The notes beneath the pieces were generated by a model. That model saw only the letters and a list, made by a program, of their open reading frames with translations, ran no database searches and was not told the DNA's origin. The position numbers were made by a program, and so were the translations under genes. Of a DNA stretch of 64,000 nucleotides, positions 9,078 to 17,994 are shown in pieces (within the stretch, counting starts at the first letter, position 1; every line of letters begins with the position of its first letter). This DNA is from Pseudomonas orientalis (lineage in GTDB: Bacteria > Pseudomonadota > Gammaproteobacteria > Pseudomonadales > Pseudomonadaceae): NCBI RefSeq assembly GCF_001439815.1, contig NZ_JYLM01000002.1:620001-684000 (forward strand), written 5' to 3'.

Positions 9078-9542
9078 CTAGCGCAATGCAAATACCGCTT
9101 CGACTTCCACAGGGGCACCACGGGGCAATGCCGCAACACCCACCGCGGCACGAGCATGCTTGCCGCGTTCCTCGCCAAAAACCGAGACCAGTAGATTGGA
9201 CGCACCGTCCAGCACCTTGGCCTGCTGTTCGAAGTCTGGAAGGCACTTTATAAACCCATTTACTTTCAAAACCCGCACTGTACTAAAATCCCCTTGGCAA
9301 GCCAGATTGACGATTGCAAGCAGGTTCAGCGCGCAGAGAGACGCAGCCTCTTGAGCTTCTTCTATTGAGAGATCAACGCCCACCGTCCCTTTGCAGTGTA
9401 AAACATTGTCCTTCAAACATACCTGGCCTGATACAAAGAGCAGATCTCCCTGCACTGTATACAGATTATAGTTTCCACCCTTTACATTGAGCGCTGGCAA
9501 CTGCAGGCCCAATTCTTTCATTCGAAGCAGCACGTCATCCAT
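9078..9542 (-). CDS. RidA-family enamine/imine deaminase
   Basis: A 154-residue YjgF/RidA-family protein. The C-terminal signature HARAAVGVAALPRGAPVEVEA carries the conserved arginine and glutamate. RidA enzymes hydrolyse reactive enamines/imines released by PLP dehydratases to 2-oxo acids and ammonia. GGAG precedes the ATG. The start is 26 bases after the stop of the PLP ammonia-lyase gene on the same strand, exactly the partner its chemistry needs. A second, shorter RidA is at 59463. Confidence 0.9.
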   Translation of the reverse strand: MDDVLLRMKELGLQLPALNVKGGNYNLYTVQGDLLFVSGQVCLKDNVLHCKGTVGVDLSIEEAQEAASLCALNLLAIVNLACQGDFSTVRVLKVNGFIKCLPDFEQQAKVLDGASNLLVSVFGEERGKHARAAVGVAALPRGAPVEVEAVFALR

Positions 9543-9568
9543 TTAATTCTCCGCGATTCTTTATAAAA

Positions 9569-10570
9569 CTATTGACCTACAGTGGAAGCAGCCCACCCAA
9601 GATCTAGAGCCTTGGTGAACATATCAGGATCGACATTACCTCCTGAACATACGACGACGACATTCTGACCACGAAACTTTTCCTTTTCTCGGATCAGGAC
9701 GCCAAGGGCAGCCGCACCGCCTGGCTCTACAACCACTTTCAGATGACGGAACGCCGCGCTCATCGCCACGAATACATCATGTTCGGCAGCAACGGTGCAG
9801 TTAAGTTTTTTTGTTCTCAACACTTCAAACGGTTTGGCTCCAACAGACGGGCCGGCAATGCCATCAATGATTGTAGGCGACAAGGTTTTCAGCTTTTCAG
9901 GCCGTCCACTTTCAAGGGACAACGCCCACTTTTCATAGCCTTGCGCTTCCGTCAAATAGCATTGAGTCATCGGATACCGGCTATTGATGACTGTGATTAC
10001 ACCCGCAGCGAGGCCACCACCACTACAGCCTAAAATTAAGGAGTCCGGCGCTTTACCCAACGCTTTAAGTTGATCGGTAATCTCGATTCCAATGGTGCCC
10101 TGTCCGGCCATTACAAGGTGATCATCAAAAGGAGGAATAAAAGTGAGGCCTCTCTCTGCGATGAGCTTTGCCGCTACCGCCTCTCGATCTTGAGTATGCT
10201 TGTCATACAACACTATTTCTGCTCCCCACCAACGGCAGTTATCCTGTTTTATTCTGGGAGCGTCGCTTGGCATGACGATAACGGCTGAACAACGCAGCAC
10301 TTGGGACGCTGCGGACACTGCATTTCCATGGTTGCCGGCGGAGTAAGTAATGACTCCATTCTTTTGCTGTTGAGGTGTGAGCGACATCATCTTGAACAGT
10401 GCGCCACGAATCTTGAACGCCCCCGTCTTTTGCAAACATTCCGCTTTGACATATACATTGGCACCGACCAGGGAATCCAGGGCCGGCGAGCTGAGCAAAG
10501 GTGTCTTTATTATGTGAGAAGACAGCTGCCCTGCCGCCGCCCTTATCAGGTCCAGACTAAATATTGTCAT
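9569..10570 (-). CDS. PLP fold-type II ammonia-lyase (threonine dehydratase/hydroxyaspartate-lyase-like)
   Basis: A 333-residue serine/threonine dehydratase-family enzyme. The PLP lysine is K53 in KTGAFKIRG, SAGNHGNAV is the substrate loop, and GCSGGGLAAG is a variant of the glycine-rich phosphate loop. No ACT regulatory domain follows, so it is catabolic rather than IlvA-type. The ATG at 10570, with GGAGG 6 bases upstream, is chosen over an extended in-frame start. Its neighbour RidA and the facing acidic amino-acid importer make a beta-hydroxy acidic amino acid, such as 3-hydroxyaspartate, a reasonable substrate guess; serine or threonine is the alternative. Confidence 0.87.
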   Translation of the reverse strand: MTIFSLDLIRAAAGQLSSHIIKTPLLSSPALDSLVGANVYVKAECLQKTGAFKIRGALFKMMSLTPQQQKNGVITYSAGNHGNAVSAASQVLRCSAVIVMPSDAPRIKQDNCRWWGAEIVLYDKHTQDREAVAAKLIAERGLTFIPPFDDHLVMAGQGTIGIEITDQLKALGKAPDSLILGCSGGGLAAGVITVINSRYPMTQCYLTEAQGYEKWALSLESGRPEKLKTLSPTIIDGIAGPSVGAKPFEVLRTKKLNCTVAAEHDVFVAMSAAFRHLKVVVEPGGAAALGVLIREKEKFRGQNVVVVCSGGNVDPDMFTKALDLGWAASTVGQ

Positions 10571-10704
10571 TTCATTCCTCCAGCGGATACCGGTGATCAA
10601 GGCATAAACAAGTGGTGAGCAAGTGGCCGCTACCGGCAAGAAAAATCAGGCAGACACCAGAAGCACGTTACCCCAGCGGCTCACTGCCCCATACACACTA
10701 AAAA

Positions 10705-10815
10705 GGCATAGCTGATATGCCGGTTTTCTATCCGCCGTCCTGCTATCCAACCTTGTTATGGAATATCGGCATTCCAAATATATTCACGGCCCAGCTATAG
10801 CGATGAAGCATATCT
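10705..10815. promoter_or_regulatory. cluster of dyads between ammonia-lyase and ThDP operons
   Basis: The 331-base gap between divergent genes has three sites. Ggcata-gctga-tatgcc (10705-10721) and tggaat-atcggc-attcca (10759-10776) are perfect inverted repeats. Agctatagcgatgaagcatat from 10793 resembles the dyad at 5596. A regulator common to the ammonia-lyase/RidA operon, the ThDP operon and the importer is likely; its gene is not obvious in the window. Confidence 0.55.
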
Positions 10816-10901
10816 AATAGACAAAAACGGTAGTCGTCGTTCGCTTTCCACGCTCCCAGAATGTGTGAAAACACAAAAGCAGCACTGCTTGGGAGATAGG
10901 C

Positions 10902-11441
10902 ATGTCAACAGAAGCTGAACAAACCGCAGGGCAGGATTGGCAGGAGGACGTGTTCCGCGTCCTCAAGGCCCACGACGTCAAACACGTGGTCTTCGTACCC
11001 GACGCCGGTCACTCGGCGGCCATCCGCATGTCGTATGCCGACCCGGACACCAAGGCAGTCGTACTCACTACCGAAGAAGAAGGCATCGGCTACCTGGCCG
11101 GCGCCTGGCTTGGCGGCGAGCGCGGTGCACTCCTGATGCAATCCAGTGGTGTCGGTAACTGCATCAACACCCTCGCGCTCCAAGTCTGCGCCGGCTTTCC
11201 GCTGTTGATGGTGGTCACCATGCGCGGCGACTGGGCCGAGTTCAACGCCTGGCAGAACCCGATGGGCCAGGCCACCGAAGCGTCCCTGAATCTGATGAAA
11301 GTCATGACCTGGCGGGCGGATGTCCCGGAAGATGTCGCCCCGCTGCTGCACGGTGCCGCGACCATGGCCTTTAACGGTGATTCGTCCACTGCCCTGCTGC
11401 TCGGCCAGCGCCTGATTGGAGAAAAGAAATGGGTCAAGTAA
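10902..11441 (+). CDS. ThDP-dependent decarboxylase, alpha (PYR-domain) subunit
   Basis: A 179-residue protein holding only the N-terminal pyrimidine-binding domain of a ThDP enzyme, as in the split sulfopyruvate decarboxylase (ComD) and related phosphonopyruvate decarboxylases. The catalytic glutamate lies in TTEEEGIGYLAG (residues 58-60), the residue that activates the ThDP aminopyrimidine. It needs the beta subunit encoded next, which overlaps it by 13 bases. Family enzymes remove CO2 from 3-substituted 2-oxo acids to give aldehydes. No sulfonate-specific gene lies beside it, so sulfopyruvate is not assured as substrate. Confidence 0.85.
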   Translation: MSTEAEQTAGQDWQEDVFRVLKAHDVKHVVFVPDAGHSAAIRMSYADPDTKAVVLTTEEEGIGYLAGAWLGGERGALLMQSSGVGNCINTLALQVCAGFPLLMVVTMRGDWAEFNAWQNPMGQATEASLNLMKVMTWRADVPEDVAPLLHGAATMAFNGDSSTALLLGQRLIGEKKWVK

Positions 11442-12025
11442 GCGCAAACCACACCCTGTGCCGCCGCGAAGTGGTCAAGGCCTTGCTGGCCGACCGCAAA
11501 GACGTGCTGGTCGTGACGGGTCTCGGTTCGGCGTCCTACGACGTCATGGCTGCCGGTGACAATGATCTGAATTACTACCTCTGGGCGGCCATGGGCAGCG
11601 CCATCACGGTGGGCCTGGGCCTGGCGAATGCGCAGCCGAACAAGTCGGTGGTGGTGGTCACCGGTGACGGCGAGTTGCTGATGGGTTTCGGTGCACTGGC
11701 GACGGTCGCCCTGCAAAAGCCTGCCAACCTGACCATCGCCGTACTGGATAACGGGCACTTTGGTGAAACCGGCATGCAAGTCAGCCACGCCGGTTTTGGT
11801 ATTTCCCTGGACCAGGTGGCTAAGGCTTGCGGCTTCAGTTGGACCGATGAAATCCGCGACATGGAAGGCGTACATGATCTGCGCGAACGCTTTGCGACCC
11901 GCGATGGCGTCAAGCTCGCGACGATCAAGATCAAAGCGGAAAACCCGCCACGGGTGCTGCCACCGCGCGATGGTCATTACGTCAAGAATCGCTTTCGTGC
12001 CGCCTTGGGTTTCAACCCGATCTGA
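11429..12025 (+). CDS. ThDP-dependent decarboxylase, beta (PP-domain) subunit
   Basis: A 198-residue pyrophosphate-binding domain of a split ThDP decarboxylase (ComE-like). The Mg-diphosphate motif begins GDG at residues 79-81 and ends DN at 107-108. The start overlaps the alpha gene by 13 bases, with GGAG ahead of the ATG, so 1:1 synthesis is expected. Together the two would form an alpha/beta decarboxylase making an aldehyde from a 2-oxo acid. It opens an operon of CoA-linked enzymes, so the aldehyde or its acid may then be activated to a CoA ester (inference). Confidence 0.85.
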   Translation: MGQVSANHTLCRREVVKALLADRKDVLVVTGLGSASYDVMAAGDNDLNYYLWAAMGSAITVGLGLANAQPNKSVVVVTGDGELLMGFGALATVALQKPANLTIAVLDNGHFGETGMQVSHAGFGISLDQVAKACGFSWTDEIRDMEGVHDLRERFATRDGVKLATIKIKAENPPRVLPPRDGHYVKNRFRAALGFNPI

Positions 12026-12091
12026 TTGCTCTTTGCCCGAACCTGATCACGCAGGGCTGATGCCATGCGTGACGCGTTGAGGAGAATAATA

Positions 12092-13255
12092 ATGACCGAC
12101 CGCAATTCTGAAGAACTCAATGCCATTCGCGAGGGCGTCCGCGCACTTTGCGCTGAATTCGATGCTGCTTACTGGCGCAAAGTCGACGAAGAAAAAGGCT
12201 TTCCGGAAACCTTCGTCAAGGCCCTGACCGACGCTGGCTGGTTGGCCGCGATGATTCCTGTCGAATATGGTGGTTCCGGCCTCGGGCTGGCAGAGGCCTC
12301 GGTGATCCTCGAAGAAGTGAACCGCTGCGGCGGTAACTCCGGCACCGTTCACGGGCAGATGTACAACATGTTCACTCTGCTGCGTCATGGCAGCGAGGCG
12401 CAGAAAAGCGACTACCTGCCGAAACTCGCCAGCGGCGAATTGCGCCTGCAATCGATGGGCGTCACTGAACCTACCACGGGCACCGACACCACCAAGATCA
12501 AGACCATCGCGATCAAGCGCGGCGACAAATACGTAATCAACGGGCAGAAGGTATGGATCTCGCGAATCCAGCATTCCGACCTGATGATTCTGCTGGCCCG
12601 CACTACGCCCTTGGCCGAGGTGAAGAAGAAATCCGAAGGCATGTCGATCTTCCTGGTCGACCTGCGCGAGGCCATTGGCAATGGCATGACCGTGCAGCCG
12701 ATCGCCAACATGGTCAATCACGAAACCAACGAACTGTTCTTCGACAACTTGGAAATTCCCGCTGACAGCCTGATTGGCGAGGAAGGTAAAGGCTTCCGGT
12801 ACATCCTTGACGGGCTGAACGCCGAACGCACACTGATCGCCGCCGAATGTATTGGCGATGGTCGCTGGTTTATCGAAAAGGCCAGTGCCTACGCGCGTGA
12901 CCGCGTGGTGTTCGGCCGTCCGATCGGGCAGAACCAAGGGGTGCAGTTCCCCATCGCCGAAGCCCACATCGAAATAGAAGCGGCGGACCTGATGCGCTGG
13001 CGGGCCTGCGAGGAATACGACAGCGGCAAGAACGCCGGGGCCAGCGCGAACATGGCCAAGTACCTGGCCGCCAAGGCTTCCTGGGAAGCCGCCAACGCCT
13101 GCCTGCAAACACACGGCGGCTTTGGGTTCGCCTGCGAATACGACGTGGAGCGCAAGTTCCGTGAAACCCGCCTGTACCAGGTTGCCCCCATTTCCACCAA
13201 CCTGATCCTGTCATACGTTGCCGAACACCTGCTCGAATTGCCGCGCTCTTTCTAA
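12092..13255 (+). CDS. acyl-CoA dehydrogenase
   Basis: A 387-residue FAD acyl-CoA dehydrogenase with the N-terminal helical, middle beta and C-terminal helical domains. Visible motifs are VTEPTTGTDTT, GQKVWIS, and the C-terminal QTHGGFGF. At the usual MCAD glutamate position the protein has YQV rather than YEG, while a glutamate (E245 in GLNAER) sits where isovaleryl-CoA dehydrogenases have their base, so it belongs to that class and probably prefers branched or substituted acyl-CoA. The ATG at 12092 follows GAGGAG. The electron acceptor is likely the ETF encoded two genes downstream. Confidence 0.9.
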   Translation: MTDRNSEELNAIREGVRALCAEFDAAYWRKVDEEKGFPETFVKALTDAGWLAAMIPVEYGGSGLGLAEASVILEEVNRCGGNSGTVHGQMYNMFTLLRHGSEAQKSDYLPKLASGELRLQSMGVTEPTTGTDTTKIKTIAIKRGDKYVINGQKVWISRIQHSDLMILLARTTPLAEVKKKSEGMSIFLVDLREAIGNGMTVQPIANMVNHETNELFFDNLEIPADSLIGEEGKGFRYILDGLNAERTLIAAECIGDGRWFIEKASAYARDRVVFGRPIGQNQGVQFPIAEAHIEIEAADLMRWRACEEYDSGKNAGASANMAKYLAAKASWEAANACLQTHGGFGFACEYDVERKFRETRLYQVAPISTNLILSYVAEHLLELPRSF

Positions 13256-13274
13256 TAACAAGAGAGAAAAAATC

Positions 13275-14477
13275 ATGAGCCAGCCCAACGGTCTCCGTCC
13301 GCTCGATGGCATTACCGTCGTCAGCCTTGAACACGCCATTGCAGCGCCCTTCTGCACCCGACAACTGGCCGACCTCGGCGCTCGGGTGATCAAGGTCGAA
13401 CGTCCAGGCACAGGTGATTTCGCCAGAGGTTATGACCAACGTGTCAACGGCCTGGCCTCGCACTTCGTCTGGACCAATCGTTCAAAAGAAAGCATTACCC
13501 TCGACCTGAAACAAGACTGCGCCAAAAGCGTACTGGACAGTTTGCTGACTACCGCCGATGTGCTCGTGCAAAACCTGGCGCCCGGAGCGGCCGCGCGGAT
13601 GGGGCTGTCGTTCGAAGCGTTACACCGGCGTTTCCCCCGCCTGATCGTTTGCGATATTTCAGGCTATGGCGCGGGTGGCCCCTATGAGAAGAAGAAAGCC
13701 TACGACCTGCTGATCCAGAGTGAAGGCGGCTTCCTGTCGGTCACCGGCGGCCCGGGCGAGGAAGAAATGGCCAAGGCCGGCTGCTCAATCGCCGACATCG
13801 CGGCCGGCATGTACGCCTACACCGGGATTCTGTCTGCGCTGCTATTGCGTGAACGAACTGGCGAAGGCAGCCACCTCGATGTGTCGATGCTGGAAAGCCT
13901 GGTCGAGTGGATGAACTACCCGATGTATTACGCCTACGACGGCGCTCCCCCGCCACCTCGCGCCGGTGCCGCTCACGCCACCATTTACCCCTACGGTCCT
14001 TTCCCCATCGGTGACGGCACCACCGTGATGCTCGGTTTGCAGAACGAGCGTGAGTGGCAGTTGTTTTGCGACAAGGTGCTGCTGACGCCCGAGTTGGCGA
14101 AAGACGACCGTTTCTCGGCCAACTTCAAACGCGTCGAAAACCGTCATGCGTTACGCGCGCTGATCGTTGAATCGTTCTCCACGCTAAACTTCGATGCTGT
14201 ATTTGATCGGCTGGAACATGCGCAGATCGCCAACGCGCGGGTCAACGACATGCAAGGGGTTTGGAACCATCCACAACTTCATGCCCGTGATCGCTGGCGG
14301 GAAGTCGAGACCTCTGCCGGCACCGTCCCGAGCTTGATACCGCCAGGCAGCAACAGCGCGTTCGAGCCTCGTATGGATGCCGTACCGGGCCTTGGCCAAC
14401 ACACAGAGCAGGTGCTAAGGGAGCTGGGGCTGGGAACGGATCGCATTGAACAAATGCGTTCCGCCGGGGCCATCTGA
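13275..14477 (+). CDS. class III CoA-transferase (CaiB/BaiF family)
   Basis: A 400-residue family III CoA-transferase. The N-terminal Rossmann part has [21 protein letters not shown] and the mid region [19 protein letters not shown]. These cytoplasmic enzymes move CoA from a donor such as succinyl-CoA onto an acid. The ATG at 13275 is preferred to the in-frame GTG/ATG extensions that run back into the dehydrogenase gene. Its place between the acyl-CoA dehydrogenase and ETF genes says it activates the pathway acid; a dicarboxylic substrate is likely because the downstream enzymes resemble those for itaconyl/citramalyl-CoA. Confidence 0.9.
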   Translation: MSQPNGLRPLDGITVVSLEHAIAAPFCTRQLADLGARVIKVERPGTGDFARGYDQRVNGLASHFVWTNRSKESITLDLKQDCAKSVLDSLLTTADVLVQNLAPGAAARMGLSFEALHRRFPRLIVCDISGYGAGGPYEKKKAYDLLIQSEGGFLSVTGGPGEEEMAKAGCSIADIAAGMYAYTGILSALLLRERTGEGSHLDVSMLESLVEWMNYPMYYAYDGAPPPPRAGAAHATIYPYGPFPIGDGTTVMLGLQNEREWQLFCDKVLLTPELAKDDRFSANFKRVENRHALRALIVESFSTLNFDAVFDRLEHAQIANARVNDMQGVWNHPQLHARDRWREVETSAGTVPSLIPPGSNSAFEPRMDAVPGLGQHTEQVLRELGLGTDRIEQMRSAGAI

Positions 14478-14514
14478 CTGCAGCCATCACAGATTATCGA
14501 GAGAACACCGGCCC

Positions 14515-15264
14515 ATGAAGATACTGGTAGCGATCAAACGCGTTGTCGATTACAACGTGAAAGTTCGCGTCAAGGCGGACAATTCCGGCGTCGACCTTGC
14601 TAACGTCAAGATGTCGATGAACCCCTTCTGCGAAATCGCCGTGGAAGAAGCCGTACGCCTGAAAGAGAAAGGCGTTTCGACTGAAATCGTCGTGGTTTCC
14701 ATCGGTCCTGCCACTGCTCAAGAGCAGCTGCGTACCGCCCTGGCACTGGGTGCCGACCGCGCCATCCTGGTCGAGTCCGCCGAAGAGCTGACCTCCCTGG
14801 CCGTGGCCAAGCTGCTCAAGGCCGTTGTCGACAAGGAACAGCCGCAGCTGGTGATCCTTGGCAAACAAGCCATCGACAGCGACAACAACCAGACTGGCCA
14901 GATGCTGGCTGCACTGACCGGTTACGGCCAGGGCACCTTCGCTTCCAAAGTCGAAGTGAGCGGCGACAGCGTTGCGGTCACCCGTGAAATCGACGGCGGC
15001 GCGCAGACGGTTTCCCTGAAACTGCCGGCCATCGTCACCACCGACCTGCGTTTGAACGAGCCGCGCTATGCGTCCCTGCCGAACATCATGAAAGCCAAGA
15101 AGAAGCCGCTTGAAGTGCTGACTCCGGATGCTTTGGGCGTTTCCACCGCCTCCACCAACAAGACCGTCAAGGTTGAAGCACCGGCTGCACGCAGCGCGGG
15201 CATCAAGGTCAAGTCGGTGGCTGAACTGGTCGAGAAACTGAAAAACGAAGCGAAGGTGATCTGA
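14515..15264 (+). CDS. etfB: electron transfer flavoprotein beta subunit
   Basis: A 249-residue ETF beta subunit beginning [14 protein letters not shown], with the conserved [11 protein letters not shown] and the AMP-binding [14 protein letters not shown]. It carries electrons from acyl-CoA dehydrogenases to ETF:ubiquinone oxidoreductase. The start at 14515 follows GAGAGAA. No ETF-QO gene is in the window. Its place inside the operon points to a dedicated ETF for the dehydrogenase at 12092, in addition to the housekeeping copy expected elsewhere in the genome. Confidence 0.93.
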   Translation: MKILVAIKRVVDYNVKVRVKADNSGVDLANVKMSMNPFCEIAVEEAVRLKEKGVSTEIVVVSIGPATAQEQLRTALALGADRAILVESAEELTSLAVAKLLKAVVDKEQPQLVILGKQAIDSDNNQTGQMLAALTGYGQGTFASKVEVSGDSVAVTREIDGGAQTVSLKLPAIVTTDLRLNEPRYASLPNIMKAKKKPLEVLTPDALGVSTASTNKTVKVEAPAARSAGIKVKSVAELVEKLKNEAKVI

Positions 15265-15266
15265 AC

Positions 15267-16196
15267 ATGACTATCCTCGTAATCGCCGAACACGACAACA
15301 AGGTGCTGGCCCCGGCCACCCTGAACACCGTGGCCGCTGCCGCTAAAATCGGTGGCGACATCCACGTGCTGGTTGCAGGTCAGGGCGCTGGCCCGGTCGC
15401 TGAAGCCGCCGCGAAAATCGCCGGCGTGAGCAAAGTGCTCAACGCTGACAACGCCGCTTACGCGCACCAACTGCCGGAAAACGTTGCGCCGCTGGTTGCA
15501 GAGTTGGGCAAGAGCTACAGCCACATCCTGGCTGCCGCCACTTCCAACGGCAAAAACATCCTGCCACGCGTCGCCGCGCAGCTGGACGTTGACCAGATCT
15601 CCGAGATCATCTCGGTCGAAAGCGCTGACACCTTCAAGCGCCCGATCTACGCCGGTAACGCCATTGCCACCGTGCAGTCGAACGCTGCGGTCAAGGTCAT
15701 CACCGTACGCGCCACCGGTTTCGACCCGGTGGCCGCCGAAGGGGGTTCGGCTACCGTTGAGGCCGTCGCTGCCGCCCACGACGCCGGTACATCCAGCTTT
15801 GTCGGCGAAGAGCTGGCCAAGTCGGATCGCCCGGAGCTGACCGCTGCCAAGATCGTCGTTTCCGGCGGGCGTGGTATGCAGAACGGCGACAACTTCAAGC
15901 ACCTGTACGCCCTGGCCGACAAGCTGGGCGCAGCGGTCGGCGCTTCCCGCGCGGCGGTCGACGCAGGCTTCGTACCCAACGACATGCAGGTCGGCCAGAC
16001 CGGCAAGATCGTTGCGCCACAGCTGTACATTGCCGTCGGCATTTCCGGTGCGATCCAGCATTTGGCCGGGATGAAAGATTCCAAGGTGATCGTTGCGATC
16101 AACAAGGATGAAGAAGCGCCGATCTTCCAAGTGGCCGATTACGGCCTGGTGGCGGACTTGTTTGAAGCGATTCCGGAAATGGCCGCCCTGGCCTGA
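15267..16196 (+). CDS. etfA: electron transfer flavoprotein alpha subunit
   Basis: A 309-residue ETF alpha subunit. The C-terminal FAD domain is clear: [31 protein letters not shown], and [17 protein letters not shown]. It starts 2 bases after the etfB stop, giving coupled 1:1 synthesis. It forms the FAD-bearing half of the heterodimer. Length and motifs are normal for proteobacterial EtfA. Confidence 0.94.
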   Translation: MTILVIAEHDNKVLAPATLNTVAAAAKIGGDIHVLVAGQGAGPVAEAAAKIAGVSKVLNADNAAYAHQLPENVAPLVAELGKSYSHILAAATSNGKNILPRVAAQLDVDQISEIISVESADTFKRPIYAGNAIATVQSNAAVKVITVRATGFDPVAAEGGSATVEAVAAAHDAGTSSFVGEELAKSDRPELTAAKIVVSGGRGMQNGDNFKHLYALADKLGAAVGASRAAVDAGFVPNDMQVGQTGKIVAPQLYIAVGISGAIQHLAGMKDSKVIVAINKDEEAPIFQVADYGLVADLFEAIPEMAALA

Positions 16197-16221
16197 TCAC
16201 CGACCGACGGGAGCGATAAAT

Positions 16222-17064
16222 ATGAACAGTACCGATTTTTCAGCCTGGATTGGACGTCGTCAGGAAAGCCAGGACCGGATCAGTTTCAACCTGGTGAAAC
16301 GAATCGCCGCGACGTTGAGCGAAGTGACACCGCAGCCTGGTGAACCGCTTCCCCCCTTGTGGCATTGGGCATTTTTCCAGGACCCGGTTACCGCCGACGA
16401 GCTGGGCCCGGACGGTCATCCGGCGCTCGGGGGATTCCTTCCGCCCGCCCACAACCGCAACCGCATGTGGGCAGGTAGTCGGCTGGAGTTTTATCAGCCG
16501 CTGAAGGTGGAGGCTGAGGTGACCTGTGTATCAACCATTCTCAATGTCGAAGAGAAACACGGTCGCACGGGTTCCTTGTTGTTTGTCACGGTACGCCATG
16601 ACTATTTCCAGGACGGTAAGCGCGCCCTCCAGGACGAACAGGACATCGTCTATCGGGAGCCCACTGCTCCCAAACTAAGCGGCACCGAAGCACTTCCTGA
16701 AGGCCAATGGCAGGCACGGGTCGAGCCCTCAGCTACCCTGCTGTTCCGCTACTCTGCCGTCACGTTCAATGGCCATCGAATTCACTATGACTGGCCATAT
16801 GTCACAGAGACCGAAGGTTATCCGGGGTTGGTCGTGCATGGCCCTTTGATTGCCACCCTGAATTTGCGTGCCTTTACCCAAGCGCACCCGAACGTACGCT
16901 TGAAGCGCTTCACCTTTCGTGGCGTCCGACCTTTGATTTCACCTCAGCCTTTCGAGGTCGGCGGACGTCTGACCGACAACGGCAAGGCACAGCTCTGGGC
17001 AGGTAATCAGGACGGTACAGCGCAGATCGGCGAAGTCGAGTTCAGCGCGGGAGAAGCGCCATGA
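16222..17064 (+). CDS. FAS1-like/MaoC-type enoyl-CoA hydratase (itaconyl/mesaconyl-CoA hydratase-like)
   Basis: A 280-residue hotdog-fold hydratase of the type found in mesaconyl-C4-CoA and itaconyl-CoA hydratases. The N-terminal half has the FAS1-like dehydratase signature (PLWHWAFFQDP, MWAGSRLEFYQPL), and the C-terminal half has the hydratase-like RYSAVTFNGHRIHYDWPY followed by GLVVHGPLIA. The ATG at 16222 with CGGGAG is used rather than the open frame running into etfA. It overlaps the lyase gene by 4 bases. The hydratase-lyase pair mirrors the Pseudomonas itaconate route that makes citramalyl-CoA and splits it to acetyl-CoA and pyruvate. Confidence 0.83.
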   Translation: MNSTDFSAWIGRRQESQDRISFNLVKRIAATLSEVTPQPGEPLPPLWHWAFFQDPVTADELGPDGHPALGGFLPPAHNRNRMWAGSRLEFYQPLKVEAEVTCVSTILNVEEKHGRTGSLLFVTVRHDYFQDGKRALQDEQDIVYREPTAPKLSGTEALPEGQWQARVEPSATLLFRYSAVTFNGHRIHYDWPYVTETEGYPGLVVHGPLIATLNLRAFTQAHPNVRLKRFTFRGVRPLISPQPFEVGGRLTDNGKAQLWAGNQDGTAQIGEVEFSAGEAP

Positions 17065-17879
17065 ATACGTCGATCGTTCGCTCTGCCCTGTTTGTGCCTG
17101 CCACTCGTCCAGAGCGCATACCCAAAGCCATCGCAACCGGTGCGGACCGGGTCATTGTCGATCTGGAGGATGCCGTGCAGGAAAATCTCAAGGAACAGGC
17201 GAGGGATAACCTGGAGCGCTTCTTGAGTGACAATCCGAACGCCCCGATCCTGGTACGCGTGAATGCCCCGGATCACTGGGCCCACGAGGCAGATCTGGAG
17301 CTTTGTCGACGACACGCCGCCGTGAGCGGCGTTTTGCTGCCCAAAGCAGAAAGCGCGGAACACGTCCTCAGGGCGGCCAATACTCGCAAGCCGATCTGGC
17401 CCATCATCGAAAGCGCCAAGGGTCTGGTCGAACTCCAGGTGATCGCCCAGAGCCAGGGCATTGAACGCTTGTCGTTCGGAAGCCTTGATCTGGGCCTGGA
17501 CCTGAACTTGACCACCGGCAGCCATGCCGCCCAACAAATCCTGAGTCACGCTCGCTATGCAGTACTGCTCGCGACCCGGGTGGCCGGCCTCGCTCCGGCG
17601 CTGGATGGCGTGTTTGCGTCCATTCAGGACACCGTCGGCCTGCACAGCACCGTTCAGTTTGCCCGCGACATGGGGTTTGGTGGCGCTTTATGTATCCACC
17701 CGAGCCAAGTGGCGATTATCCACCAAGCGCTGAAACCCGCTCTGGAGGAGCTGCACTGGGCACAACGCGTCATGGACGCCGCCCGTTCGGGGGAAGGTGT
17801 ATTCGTGCTCGATGGCCAAATGGTCGATGCGCCTGTCATAGCCCGAGCCCAGGCCATCCTGGCGCGCGGCGCGATCTGA
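17061..17879 (+). CDS. HpcH/CitE-family lyase, citramalyl-CoA lyase-like
   Basis: A 272-residue CitE-family beta/alpha barrel. Metal- and substrate-site motifs are DLEDAV, IIESAKG, GSLDLGLDL and CIHPSQV. Length fits (S)-citramalyl-CoA lyase (Ccl) or beta-methylmalyl/malyl-CoA lyases. ATGA overlap with the hydratase gene supports consecutive steps. The reaction would cleave a 3-hydroxyacyl-CoA to acetyl- or propionyl-CoA plus pyruvate or glyoxylate. It is the last gene of the plus-strand operon. Confidence 0.85.
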   Translation: MNTSIVRSALFVPATRPERIPKAIATGADRVIVDLEDAVQENLKEQARDNLERFLSDNPNAPILVRVNAPDHWAHEADLELCRRHAAVSGVLLPKAESAEHVLRAANTRKPIWPIIESAKGLVELQVIAQSQGIERLSFGSLDLGLDLNLTTGSHAAQQILSHARYAVLLATRVAGLAPALDGVFASIQDTVGLHSTVQFARDMGFGGALCIHPSQVAIIHQALKPALEELHWAQRVMDAARSGEGVFVLDGQMVDAPVIARAQAILARGAI

Positions 17880-17933
17880 CTCAACAGCAACGCTCATCCC
17901 ATACCGCCAGCCACTGAATCAATCACAGAAAAA

Positions 17934-17994
17934 AACGCAGAGCCTCCCGTGCATCAGCCAGGCGTGGAGGCCAACAACAAAGTGTCTCTGCGTT
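17934..17994 (-). terminator. terminator at the end of the DctA-type gene
   Basis: Aacgcagag (17934-17942) and ctctgcgtt (17986-17994) form a 9-bp outer stem with an inner cctcc/ggagg stem. On the minus strand the stem is followed by a run of T residues, so it ends the carrier gene, whose stop codon overlaps the stem. It may also help end the convergent lyase operon. Confidence 0.75.

Noticed and set aside
10902..12025. sulfopyruvate decarboxylase as a firm call for the ThDP pair
   Set aside because: The split architecture fits, but no sulfonate gene (Xsc, sulfolactate enzymes) is linked, so the substrate is left open.
12047..13114. 355-residue open frame on the minus strand
   Set aside because: Antisense to the acyl-CoA dehydrogenase; no domain seen.
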